Part shown: positions 9,465-18,190 of the stretch, one piece after another
Numbering within the stretch: the first letter of the stretch is position 1
How the letters are laid out: each line of letters begins with the position of its first letter
NCBI GenBank assembly: GCA_045119215.1
Contig: JBGVDD010000085.1
Location: 41,388-105,387, forward strand
Direction: 5' to 3'
Length of the DNA stretch: 64,000 bases
DNA from: RUG11237 sp045119215
Lineage (GTDB): Bacteria; Bacillota; Clostridia; Lachnospirales; Lachnospiraceae
Program-made: the position numbers and the translations under genes
The notes under the pieces: model-generated
The model's input: only the letters and a program-made list of their open reading frames with translations
What the model was told of the DNA's origin: nothing
Databases searched by the model: none

Positions 9465-9617
9465 TTACTGATTCATTTTATCAATGGTGCTTTGGCTGAT
9501 ATCCTGGGTTTCCTGCTTCTTCACCTTCCGCATTCCAGCACCTCCTGCTACCTTCTCCAAATCATCAAAATCTAATTCTTCCTCCATTGCTTCTACTTCT
9601 TTTTTCTTGTCTTCCAT
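9465..9617 (-). CDS. Double-glycine leader peptide, candidate exported bacteriocin/signal precursor
   Basis: A 50-aa peptide starts with ATG behind AAGGAGAG. The acidic leader includes EELDFDDLEKVAGG, a classical double-glycine processing site (Gly25-Gly26) of the kind cut by C39 exporter peptidases. The predicted mature part is 24 residues, beginning AGMRKVKKQE and ending STIDKMNQ. It is polar, has no Cys, and has a basic N-terminal half. No Cys means no lanthionine or disulfide; Ser and Thr are present. The Shine-Dalgarno overlaps the TAA of the giant surface protein (9630-9632), so translation is probably coupled to it. The C39-type exporter is encoded next door. Pheromone, bacteriocin or modified peptide are all possible. 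Confidence 0.8.
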   Translation of the reverse strand: MEDKKKEVEAMEEELDFDDLEKVAGGAGMRKVKKQETQDISQSTIDKMNQ

Positions 9618-9629
9618 ACGAATCTCTCC

Positions 9630-12600
9630 TTACTTCTTTATAATCATTGTTGACTTATATCCTGTCTTTGCATTGAGTTTTTTCTGATATGCTGTTAACT
9701 TTGCCACCGGAACCTTAATCACTGCCTTTGCTGAAATCCCCTTAATTGCATTGTTTCCAATTTTGGTAATACCAGTGGACTTAATTGTGATTTTCTTCAA
9801 CTTAGCACATCCACGGAACGCATTTGCATCTATGGTCTTTACATTTTTACCAATCGTTGCCTTCGTTGCAGATTTATTATTTTTGAATGCCCCGTTTGTT
9901 ATGCCTGTTATCTTATACGTTGCCCCACCAATTTTAACAGTATCTGCAACAGTAATTGACTTCACATTTTTACTCTTTGCTTTTGTGACAACTGCTTCTC
10001 CTGCTTTCTTATTGGTTGCAGTCCTACTTACCTTGTATACATAAGAGCCCACAGTATATGTATGATTCTTTACCACTGCAATCTTAAATGTTTTTGTTAC
10101 CGTACCAGTATAATTTCCTTTACCGGTAATTACTACATTGTAAGTTCCAGCATTCTTGCATCCGTTGCTATAACTTACTGTGTAATCTTTGTTTTCTGTC
10201 AGTTTCTGTCCCAATGCATCCTTCACTGTGACTTTCGGTCTCTTTGTTTTTCCATCCCATTCATAGGTGGTCTTTGCAAGTGAAATCTTTGTTTCAGAAA
10301 GTTTCTTCACGGTAGGAATTGGTGTATTTGTAGACGCTGGTGTTGCATTTCCAACATTTACCTGAACTTCTTTTACAAGAATTGCTTCCTGTGGTAGTAT
10401 TGCATAATTGTCTTCTACAATTGTTCCATCTACCGAGTTGTAGGTTGCCTTGTTATTTGCCGGCATGACGTAAGACTTAATGGTAGCATTTCCTGAACCT
10501 ACCGCCTCCACAAATCCATCGTCGTAAACCTTAACTACCTTTTCATTATCCGAAGCATACATTACCTTTAATCCTGCAGTGTTTGTCTTGTCATAATTTC
10601 CTTCATCATCATTGCCCTCGTAACGGCTTCCAGCATATGCCAAGGATTCCACGGCTGTATTTAATTGAGTAATATCACCCTTGTCTAACTTATAGGTACC
10701 TTGAATTTCTTTGTAATTTCCATCTAACACCGTTACCTTCTGAATTGCCTGCATACGAAGTCTCTGTTCTTTGTTTGCTGTCATTTCAATTTCATCGGTT
10801 GCACTTGTTCCCTCACCCTGGGTACTTGCCTCAAAGTAAGTGACTGCGGTCAGACTTTCTTCTCCTTCCTTGATAAAGGTCTGGAATAATTTCTTATATT
10901 CTTCATAAGTATATTCCTCTTCCATATACTGTGACTGTCCTGGCTGTAAGTCTTCTACTGCCACTTTCGTTAATGTTTTAAAGTCCGAATCTACTCCATC
11001 TCTCTTCATTGCAATGGTTACTTCTTCACCAGTAAGTGCTCGATTACTGTTATTAGTAACTTCTAATGCAAACTTAATATTTCCTCTTTGTGTTGTAGTT
11101 GCTTCTAAGTAGTTTACGTCAAGTTTTGTAGGTATTTCTTCCTGGTATGTATTTTTTGCCAAAATCTTACCAGACTTGTCTGTAACTGTATAATTAAATC
11201 TGCATTCTTTTTCCCCTTCGTTTAGATACACTGGGAAGTCAATATAATAAATATCTCCACCATACAGCTTACCGATACTCTGCTCTTCCTCAAATACCTG
11301 AATAGAATCACTGTATATTTCCTTACCATCTTCATCTGCAATCTGCACGTTAATATCTGTCAGTGTCTCCAATCCATCATTATACAATTCCATATGTGCA
11401 TTGGATTCTCTGCCTGCATATAAATCATTAATACCAACATTCTGTACGGTTAACGTAGATACTGGTGTAAAGTTTACTGACACCATAGAGGTATTGTCTT
11501 CATCCGGAGCAAGAATCTTCACATCTTTTCCATCTACCTGCACAGTCTCAATCTTGCTGCCTGACTTGGTTGCCAACATCTTTACATTTCCAACCGCGTT
11601 GTTATCTACCACGAAATCCAGCATACCATAATTTGCACCCTGTTCATCTGTAACTTGAACCGGTGACGTCATATGCTGTTCCTTGATATCGTATCTACAG
11701 ATGTATAGCTGGGCTTCACTTACTCTGTTTTCAGCCTCCATAGCCTCTTCTGAATTTTCTTCTACTCCATCTTTTATGGTTGTCTGCTTCTTTGCCCAGA
11801 TATAGTACACATAGTTGTCTGCTGACATCACTTTATAATCTGTGATTGCATTATCTTTTTCTTCTGTCTCCTCCACTTGTACCGTCTGTGTTTCTTCTGA
11901 TATTCTCTCTCCAGCAATTACATTTGGTTTTGCGTAGATATACTGGTTTTCTTCTGTTGCTTCTTTTCTCGCCTTATCGATATAATATAACGGCTGTCCA
12001 TCAATGGTAGTTTTTAACAGTCCTTGTACTGTATTTGACAAGTCGATACTGTAAATGGTGTTCTCTGCAAGGTATGTTAATTCTATACTCTTTCCTGCCT
12101 TTACAACTTGCAAGTTGCTTTCTGCAACATTTGGACTATTTGTCAACATAATTGGATGGGTAAAGCTGTCCTCGCTGTAGTTATAAATCTGCATATACAC
12201 ATCCCTGTCGGCTTCTGTTTCTTTGTTTCCATCGTAATCCAGAACATAAGTCAGCAATGCCAAACCATTATAAGTTGCTGTCTGTGCTTCCACAACAACC
12301 GGATCCTGTTCTACCACAGCGCCCTCTGAATTTGTATAGGTTTTATTTACAAATTTTTCTATTGTTGGCTCCTTTGTCCAGAAACCTTCACTATCTGTTT
12401 CCTCTACAATCGAAGCTAAAGGTGCCAATTCTAAGAATCTCTGTCCATACCATGCTTTTGTATAATCTGCATCTAATCCTTCGTTTTCATCATAGGTAGC
12501 AATCCATGTTCCAGTTGTGAAATCATAGATTCGATATGCAATTAATGTGTATGCACTTGCAATATCTCCCACCAGCCCCTGGTCATCTTTTTCAGCGCTG

Positions 12601-15600
12601 CTTGCATATTCAATCTTATTATAAAAGATAATCATACGGTTGGTAGCTGCATCGTAAGATACGTGTGGTGTAACATCTGCCACATCATCACAAATGGTAT
12701 CTCCATCCTCATCTACATAGCTGTAAGGGGATGTTGTGGTGATTTCCTGAATGCTGCCAAATTTCTCCGTTGCCACATCAAAGAATGCACCATGAATATT
12801 CATGGAATTCAGACTCTGAATCAACGTATCTTCTTCTGTTAATTTTCTATCTGCACTAGACCATGTAACATAAATTCCCTTTTCTCCTAAATCAAAAATA
12901 CTTGGCGCATCATCTAATGTTCCATCATTTTCAATTAATATTGGCTGTGACCACTTTATTCCATCGCCAATGGTATAATAAACATGAGTACAATTTCTCT
13001 TATCTTCCCTTGTATCATCATCCAGGAATACTGCAAGATATTTTCCATTGCCCAATGCCTGCATCTGAATGTCAGGATTTGGATTTACACCATTCTTTAA
13101 TACGTTTTCTGTAATTCCGCTGGTGCTTGCCACACTCTGAGCCATCATATCAGATTCACCCATCCACTGGGAAGCATGATTCCAGTATGCTCTGTCATCT
13201 ACCCCCATTGTGCTTAAGCTTTCATGCGTATAATCCACATCCTTGGTCATATCCTGAATACCCGATGCATCTCCAAACATATTTACCGTTGTGGATGCAA
13301 TATTCCACTTCTTCTTTACAAACAATATCTTCATCTGGATGTAGGCAGTAAACTTTACTTCACCAGTGTCTTTCTGGTCTGATCTGGTGTAAAATGTCAT
13401 ATCAAAGTCAGCTCGTCCACCAACTCCCAGATTCAGGAAATCAAATCCCGCTGCTGCACTTAAATCCAAATATGGAGCTATATTAAAGATACCATAAGCA
13501 TCAAAGGCTCTGTCTCCATTCTTCATATTAAAGTTGAATAAGTCAACCTTTCTTGTGTTAAAATCAGTTACCTGTGAAATGTAATAAATATCCTTATTGT
13601 AGTTTTGGTCAACGATGAACGTAGCAGCACCACTTGCTCCAACAGAAATCACAATCTTAATTGGAATACCAACAGGTGTTACATACTTAATAGTGACATC
13701 CACGCCTCCCTCAACCGTTGCGGCAAGTGTCATACTTCCAAAATAATACTTTCCACTATTTGGATTCTTCACAGTCTTTGTGACCCCATTTTGCGTTACC
13801 TGCTTTGTTGGCCCATCCTTAATTAACTGAATCTCTAATGCAAAGGACAGCTTTACATTAGCTTCCGCTCCAACCTTTGTTTTGGTTTTGTTATCTTTCG
13901 CCTTTTCATCTACTGCTGATTTTGCTGCTTCTTCTTGTTCCTTCTTCTTTTCCTTTGTAGTCCCACTATCTTTTGCAGCATCTTTTACTTTCTCTTTCGA
14001 TGATTTATCCTTATCGTCGTCATCGTCATCATCATCGTCATCATCGCCATCATCACTGTCATAATCAAATCCAACACTAATGGTCACAACACTTCCATCT
14101 TCTGAGGTGGATACTGCATCTGTATTATCATCAATATCTCCATCCCAACCGAAATTAAATGCCGAGTCAACAACTCCAATAACCTCAATAGCCTTTTCTG
14201 CACCACCAAAATTAAAACTAGACAAGAAACTTAAAATTCCGATGGCTTCTCCAAATTCAAATCCCATTTCATGTTCATAGTAATTTACTCCATTCTGATC
14301 TACAAATTGTACTGTCATATACGCACCAGGAGTCACTCCTAAGGTTGCCGGATTGAAATCCAGAGTAAAGATTCCATTTCCACTACTTACTGTCTTAACA
14401 GCTGTATCAATTTCTGTGCCATCTCCCCGATAAAAACGAAAGACAGCTTTCTTTGCTTTAATACTTTCTCCTGTTGTGTTTGTCACCAGACTCAGACGAT
14501 ATGTCTTGTCCCCATTTTTCATAGAAGCAGGGTTAATTTCTGTTGCATTCTTTCCATCTACCAGATACGCCTTTGCCTGACATACACCAATTCCATCATA
14601 CGCATCAAGTTCATAGATCCCTGCTGCATTGACTGCCTGGGTAGCTGTCAAAGTTACATTGTTATAGCTGATATTAATTGTTTTATTTTCTCCTGCAACA
14701 AAATCCCTATCGCTGATACTAAAGTATCCATCTCCGCCTTTTCCATCGATTCCACCATACTTTTCGTCAGTCTTAGTTCCCACTGTCTTGCCGGATACGG
14801 AAACCTGTGCTCCATTCACAGCAACAGTCTTTGTTTTATTCCCGAATATAGTTTTATCCTTCACAGTGACTACACCATCGATATATCCAGCATATCTGTT
14901 TTCTACCTTTGGATCAAATCCATAATAAATCAAGCTGTAATCCATGACTGGACGGAAAGTATATGCATTTCCATTATTTGCCTCCCGTACAAAATTGTAA
15001 TTGTACTTCTTTAATGTTGCTTCTTCGGCCGTGCTGATAATACCATTTTTATCTGCGTCGCCAGTAAAGTTCTTAAAGTAAGCCTTGTAACCGTCCTGGG
15101 TAATTGCATTCAAGGTATATTCCTTATTCAAGGTTACACCTGATAATAATAGTGGCGTCTTATAATTTCCAGACTTAATTCCAGACCCACCATCTTCCGA
15201 ATAAATAACTTCCCCCTTATCCTTGTAATTGTTCTTTGGATCAATGAGCACCTCAACACTTGGAGTAGAGTATACGGGACAGATATAGACAAATTCTCCT
15301 GTTGGTGTAAAGGAGATTCTGTTTTTAATTGCACCTTCCTGTGTGGCATTGTTAACTGCCCCTTTTACATAACCAGCCCCAGACACTCTTACTGCCTCTG
15401 ATTTCATGGTGCTGTCACTTTGATTATAGTAATTATTTGCACGTTCTGCCAATGTTCTCTCTGAAGTTCCATTTAGATGTACCCAGCCATCCTTATGTGC
15501 TCCAATAGAGAATCCTGCCACAGAATATCCCTTATTGGATACTGCGGTTACCTGTATTGTGTCAAACATTGTGCATCTTAACACATCATCTTTTCCAAAT

Positions 15601-17843
15601 CCATTGGCATAGCTTCCCTTGTTTGTATCTGGATTTTGGAACATAACACGGGCTTCATAGGGCCGGTATACAGGTCGTATAATAAATTCATTTCCGCTGT
15701 GGAGATATCCCCTGTATGTGTTGACAAAATCTTTTGTAAACTTCACATCTTCTGGAAGAATCAAATCACTCCAGCTCTTTGAATTTGGCTGCTTTAACTG
15801 ATATCCTGCCAGATATACATTGCCATTGACTCCGGAAGAAATTGCTACCCCATTGGAATTTTTGTTTCCTGTATTGTAATCATTCACAATCGTCACAGAA
15901 TCGGTAGCAGCTCTATGAACTACCACACTGTCACCCTTTGTGCCTGCGTCACCATTTTTGATGACTTTTGCCTGACCTAACGTATATTTATTTCCATTCT
16001 TATAACGATGTTTCTTGTCAGCCGTGGTTAGTTTTGCCTCTGCATCATCACAAAATATTTTCTCTACATACACATTACTATACTGTCCATCCGTGTACTC
16101 ACCGTTATTGATAGTAAACTGATATCCAGGATAATACACTTTAACCCAGTCTACCCTGGAGATTGCGTTTTTATTTCCACCGTAGGTCTTTGTTTCCAGC
16201 TGTAAATAGCTTCCACTTACCTTATCTGCATCCGTTAATGTGTAACTGTAGGTCTGCCATCCAGTATGTTCTCCACAACGATACATTATCTGCTTTCCAT
16301 TCAGATACAGATACGTATCTCTGGTGTATTTTGTTGTGTACCAGAAGCTCCTTTTATAACTTCCCTCATCACTCTTCCAATGAATTTCAATTTTGGATGC
16401 TGTAGTCAAGTCGATTCCTGTCCAGATATCCTTTCGACCTGACCAGGAATCTTCCCTTCCGGATACTTCTGCTGAAATACTCACATTTCTGGAATCCACC
16501 CATTCTGTTGCCGCATCCGCAGACATATCAGAACCTTCTGATACTGCCGGAACCAATTCCCCTGCCCCTTCTGCTGCCACATTCTCAGGAAGCGCTTCCT
16601 GTTGGGTTACTTCTTCCTTATCATCCGTCAATGTAACTGTAGTGATTGCACAATCCTCCTGTACATAGGCATTATTGGCATCCAATGCTACCTGAAAGGT
16701 TGCTTCCTTGGGCGCTCCTGCATAATCTAACAGTGGAATTTCCACAGTCTGACTTGTCACACCCTGTGCAAAGAAAATCTCTTTCTTCACCGACTGATAA
16801 TCCACATCCGGCTTTGCTGTCTGTCCACCAGTACCCACCGTAACACCTGCCATCATATTTATACCAGATACCCGGTTGATTACAATTTCTGCCTTGCCTG
16901 CTTCGCGGTCCACTGTAATATGGTCTGTATCCATGGCAAAGATAACCTGTTCTTCTTCGTCATTATCCTTGATATTAAGATAACCCGTTGTGACACCGGA
17001 TACTTCACCGGCCGATGCATTGCTTAACAAAAACATGGCCTGTTCTTCTGATTCTGACAGATTATCATCAATGATATCAATGTAAACAGATTTCATGCAC
17101 TCTCCCTTTTTAAAGGTAAATGTATGGGAAAATCCTTCCACATTCTTTGCAAAATCATTGTATGATTCCTTATATTCTGCATCTTTCTTTTCTTCTTCTA
17201 CAGTTTCAGCTTCATCTAACTGCTGCCAGTTTAAATTACTTGATTCTGTGCCAAGATAGGTATCTCTTGCCACCTGTAATGAAGTTCCATTAGATACTTT
17301 CCTTTGATTCACTACCGGCTCGTTTACAGTTACTTCTGTCACTTCCTCAGGTGTTGACTCAGTTACCTCTAAAGGTTCTAAACTCTCTGGCTCCTCTCCT
17401 TCCTCCTTCACCTGAAAATCCCCTACCTTGATAGAACCCCCGGTTTTATCATCCTCACCTAAGGTCTGGGTTTTCTTCTTTGTTGTTTCGACGCTGATTC
17501 TGTAATCTTCCCCATAGGTAGCGGTAACATCTACTGCTTTAAAATCAACTGTTGCCTCACTATCTGTGCCCCCACGTCGAACAATAAGCAGTTGTTCTCT
17601 CTGTCCTCCTTCCTGCGTATCTATCTGTGATACAAAAAATTCAAATCTTCCTTCCGGATATTTCTCTGATTCCTCCGCTAAGACCTCTCTCATCTGTTCT
17701 TCTGTAATATCACTTCCTAACAGATAAGAAGTTTTCTGCTCCATGGCCATGGAGGGAATCACATCAGAGCCCACCATGGCTACACTAAGCGCCAGGGCCA
17801 GACATCTTTTCAGATACTTGTTCCATAGTTTCTTTTTTCTCAT
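9630..17843 (-). CDS. Giant secreted multidomain surface protein (2737 aa)
   Basis: A Sec signal peptide (about 1-33, ending SMAMEQ) precedes Calx-beta-like segments (about 40-130, 240-300 and 300-405), then a lectin-like beta domain (about 455-585) and long beta-rich repeats. An Asp run lies near residue 1265 (11 Asp in a row within DYDSDDGDD...). Next come a sialidase/propeller-like part (about 1560-2000, motifs such as YYTIGDGIKWSQP), CARDB-like domains (about 2150-2340), a Big2-like part, and an MBG/Ig repeat (motif YTGTVTKTFKI). A BspA/LRR_5-like C-terminus completes it. No LPXTG or membrane anchor is seen, so it may attach non-covalently or be released. Adhesion or polysaccharide binding is likely. 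The upstream start has SD AAAGGAG. It is co-transcribed with the double-glycine peptide gene 12 nt downstream. Confidence 0.85.
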   Translation of the reverse strand: MRKKKLWNKYLKRCLALALSVAMVGSDVIPSMAMEQKTSYLLGSDITEEQMREVLAEESEKYPEGRFEFFVSQIDTQEGGQREQLLIVRRGGTDSEATVDFKAVDVTATYGEDYRISVETTKKKTQTLGEDDKTGGSIKVGDFQVKEEGEEPESLEPLEVTESTPEEVTEVTVNEPVVNQRKVSNGTSLQVARDTYLGTESSNLNWQQLDEAETVEEEKKDAEYKESYNDFAKNVEGFSHTFTFKKGECMKSVYIDIIDDNLSESEEQAMFLLSNASAGEVSGVTTGYLNIKDNDEEEQVIFAMDTDHITVDREAGKAEIVINRVSGINMMAGVTVGTGGQTAKPDVDYQSVKKEIFFAQGVTSQTVEIPLLDYAGAPKEATFQVALDANNAYVQEDCAITTVTLTDDKEEVTQQEALPENVAAEGAGELVPAVSEGSDMSADAATEWVDSRNVSISAEVSGREDSWSGRKDIWTGIDLTTASKIEIHWKSDEGSYKRSFWYTTKYTRDTYLYLNGKQIMYRCGEHTGWQTYSYTLTDADKVSGSYLQLETKTYGGNKNAISRVDWVKVYYPGYQFTINNGEYTDGQYSNVYVEKIFCDDAEAKLTTADKKHRYKNGNKYTLGQAKVIKNGDAGTKGDSVVVHRAATDSVTIVNDYNTGNKNSNGVAISSGVNGNVYLAGYQLKQPNSKSWSDLILPEDVKFTKDFVNTYRGYLHSGNEFIIRPVYRPYEARVMFQNPDTNKGSYANGFGKDDVLRCTMFDTIQVTAVSNKGYSVAGFSIGAHKDGWVHLNGTSERTLAERANNYYNQSDSTMKSEAVRVSGAGYVKGAVNNATQEGAIKNRISFTPTGEFVYICPVYSTPSVEVLIDPKNNYKDKGEVIYSEDGGSGIKSGNYKTPLLLSGVTLNKEYTLNAITQDGYKAYFKNFTGDADKNGIISTAEEATLKKYNYNFVREANNGNAYTFRPVMDYSLIYYGFDPKVENRYAGYIDGVVTVKDKTIFGNKTKTVAVNGAQVSVSGKTVGTKTDEKYGGIDGKGGDGYFSISDRDFVAGENKTINISYNNVTLTATQAVNAAGIYELDAYDGIGVCQAKAYLVDGKNATEINPASMKNGDKTYRLSLVTNTTGESIKAKKAVFRFYRGDGTEIDTAVKTVSSGNGIFTLDFNPATLGVTPGAYMTVQFVDQNGVNYYEHEMGFEFGEAIGILSFLSSFNFGGAEKAIEVIGVVDSAFNFGWDGDIDDNTDAVSTSEDGSVVTISVGFDYDSDDGDDDDDDDDDDDKDKSSKEKVKDAAKDSGTTKEKKKEQEEAAKSAVDEKAKDNKTKTKVGAEANVKLSFALEIQLIKDGPTKQVTQNGVTKTVKNPNSGKYYFGSMTLAATVEGGVDVTIKYVTPVGIPIKIVISVGASGAATFIVDQNYNKDIYYISQVTDFNTRKVDLFNFNMKNGDRAFDAYGIFNIAPYLDLSAAAGFDFLNLGVGGRADFDMTFYTRSDQKDTGEVKFTAYIQMKILFVKKKWNIASTTVNMFGDASGIQDMTKDVDYTHESLSTMGVDDRAYWNHASQWMGESDMMAQSVASTSGITENVLKNGVNPNPDIQMQALGNGKYLAVFLDDDTREDKRNCTHVYYTIGDGIKWSQPILIENDGTLDDAPSIFDLGEKGIYVTWSSADRKLTEEDTLIQSLNSMNIHGAFFDVATEKFGSIQEITTTSPYSYVDEDGDTICDDVADVTPHVSYDAATNRMIIFYNKIEYASSAEKDDQGLVGDIASAYTLIAYRIYDFTTGTWIATYDENEGLDADYTKAWYGQRFLELAPLASIVEETDSEGFWTKEPTIEKFVNKTYTNSEGAVVEQDPVVVEAQTATYNGLALLTYVLDYDGNKETEADRDVYMQIYNYSEDSFTHPIMLTNSPNVAESNLQVVKAGKSIELTYLAENTIYSIDLSNTVQGLLKTTIDGQPLYYIDKARKEATEENQYIYAKPNVIAGERISEETQTVQVEETEEKDNAITDYKVMSADNYVYYIWAKKQTTIKDGVEENSEEAMEAENRVSEAQLYICRYDIKEQHMTSPVQVTDEQGANYGMLDFVVDNNAVGNVKMLATKSGSKIETVQVDGKDVKILAPDEDNTSMVSVNFTPVSTLTVQNVGINDLYAGRESNAHMELYNDGLETLTDINVQIADEDGKEIYSDSIQVFEEEQSIGKLYGGDIYYIDFPVYLNEGEKECRFNYTVTDKSGKILAKNTYQEEIPTKLDVNYLEATTTQRGNIKFALEVTNNSNRALTGEEVTIAMKRDGVDSDFKTLTKVAVEDLQPGQSQYMEEEYTYEEYKKLFQTFIKEGEESLTAVTYFEASTQGEGTSATDEIEMTANKEQRLRMQAIQKVTVLDGNYKEIQGTYKLDKGDITQLNTAVESLAYAGSRYEGNDDEGNYDKTNTAGLKVMYASDNEKVVKVYDDGFVEAVGSGNATIKSYVMPANNKATYNSVDGTIVEDNYAILPQEAILVKEVQVNVGNATPASTNTPIPTVKKLSETKISLAKTTYEWDGKTKRPKVTVKDALGQKLTENKDYTVSYSNGCKNAGTYNVVITGKGNYTGTVTKTFKIAVVKNHTYTVGSYVYKVSRTATNKKAGEAVVTKAKSKNVKSITVADTVKIGGATYKITGITNGAFKNNKSATKATIGKNVKTIDANAFRGCAKLKKITIKSTGITKIGNNAIKGISAKAVIKVPVAKLTAYQKKLNAKTGYKSTMIIKK

Positions 17844-17907
17844 ACCCTTTTCTCCTTTCCTTCATTGCTTTTTTGTTTTCATTTGTTTAAATCCCAAACT
17901 CTTGTCA

Positions 17908-17935
17908 ATTATAACATATTTTCCCACTTTGTACA
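17908..17935 (-). promoter_or_regulatory. Promoter of the giant surface-protein gene
   Basis: A perfect -10 TATAAT (17908-17913) has TGTACA 16 nt upstream (17930-17935), about 65 nt before the start codon. The upstream region (about 17966-17986) holds the inverted repeat AGGATT/AATCCT, a possible regulator site. Confidence 0.65.
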
Positions 17936-18073
17936 GCATCTTTGTTGCATTTTGTATATTTTCCCAGGATTTTCTTCGTGAATCCTCGTTATTATTAACA
18001 ATTTTTTCTATTTATTTACGTTTGTTTTTTTATCGTAAAATTTCCTTTATGATTCAGCAATAGTAACTTAAAA

Positions 18074-18100
18074 GACCACTGGCTAACCAGTGGTCTTTTA
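18074..18100 (-). terminator. Terminator after the BspA-like gene
   Basis: A perfect 9-bp stem (GACCACTGG / CCAGTGGTC) with a CTAA-type loop carries A/T runs on both sides, so it can work in either direction. It follows the BspA-like gene (stop at 18191) on the minus strand. The remaining 18101-18190 sequence shows no gene. Confidence 0.85.
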
Positions 18101-18190
18101 TTTCATGGATATGATTTATTATTTTAATTTCTTCTTTCCCATGTAAGAATAACTCTCACTATAACACTTGCTTCATTAGTCTGATATGTT

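Noticed and set aside
9484..9687. Plus-strand reading frame of 67 residues
   Set aside because: It is the antisense of the double-glycine peptide gene and the end of the giant gene, has no ribosome site, and its composition is that of a shadow frame.
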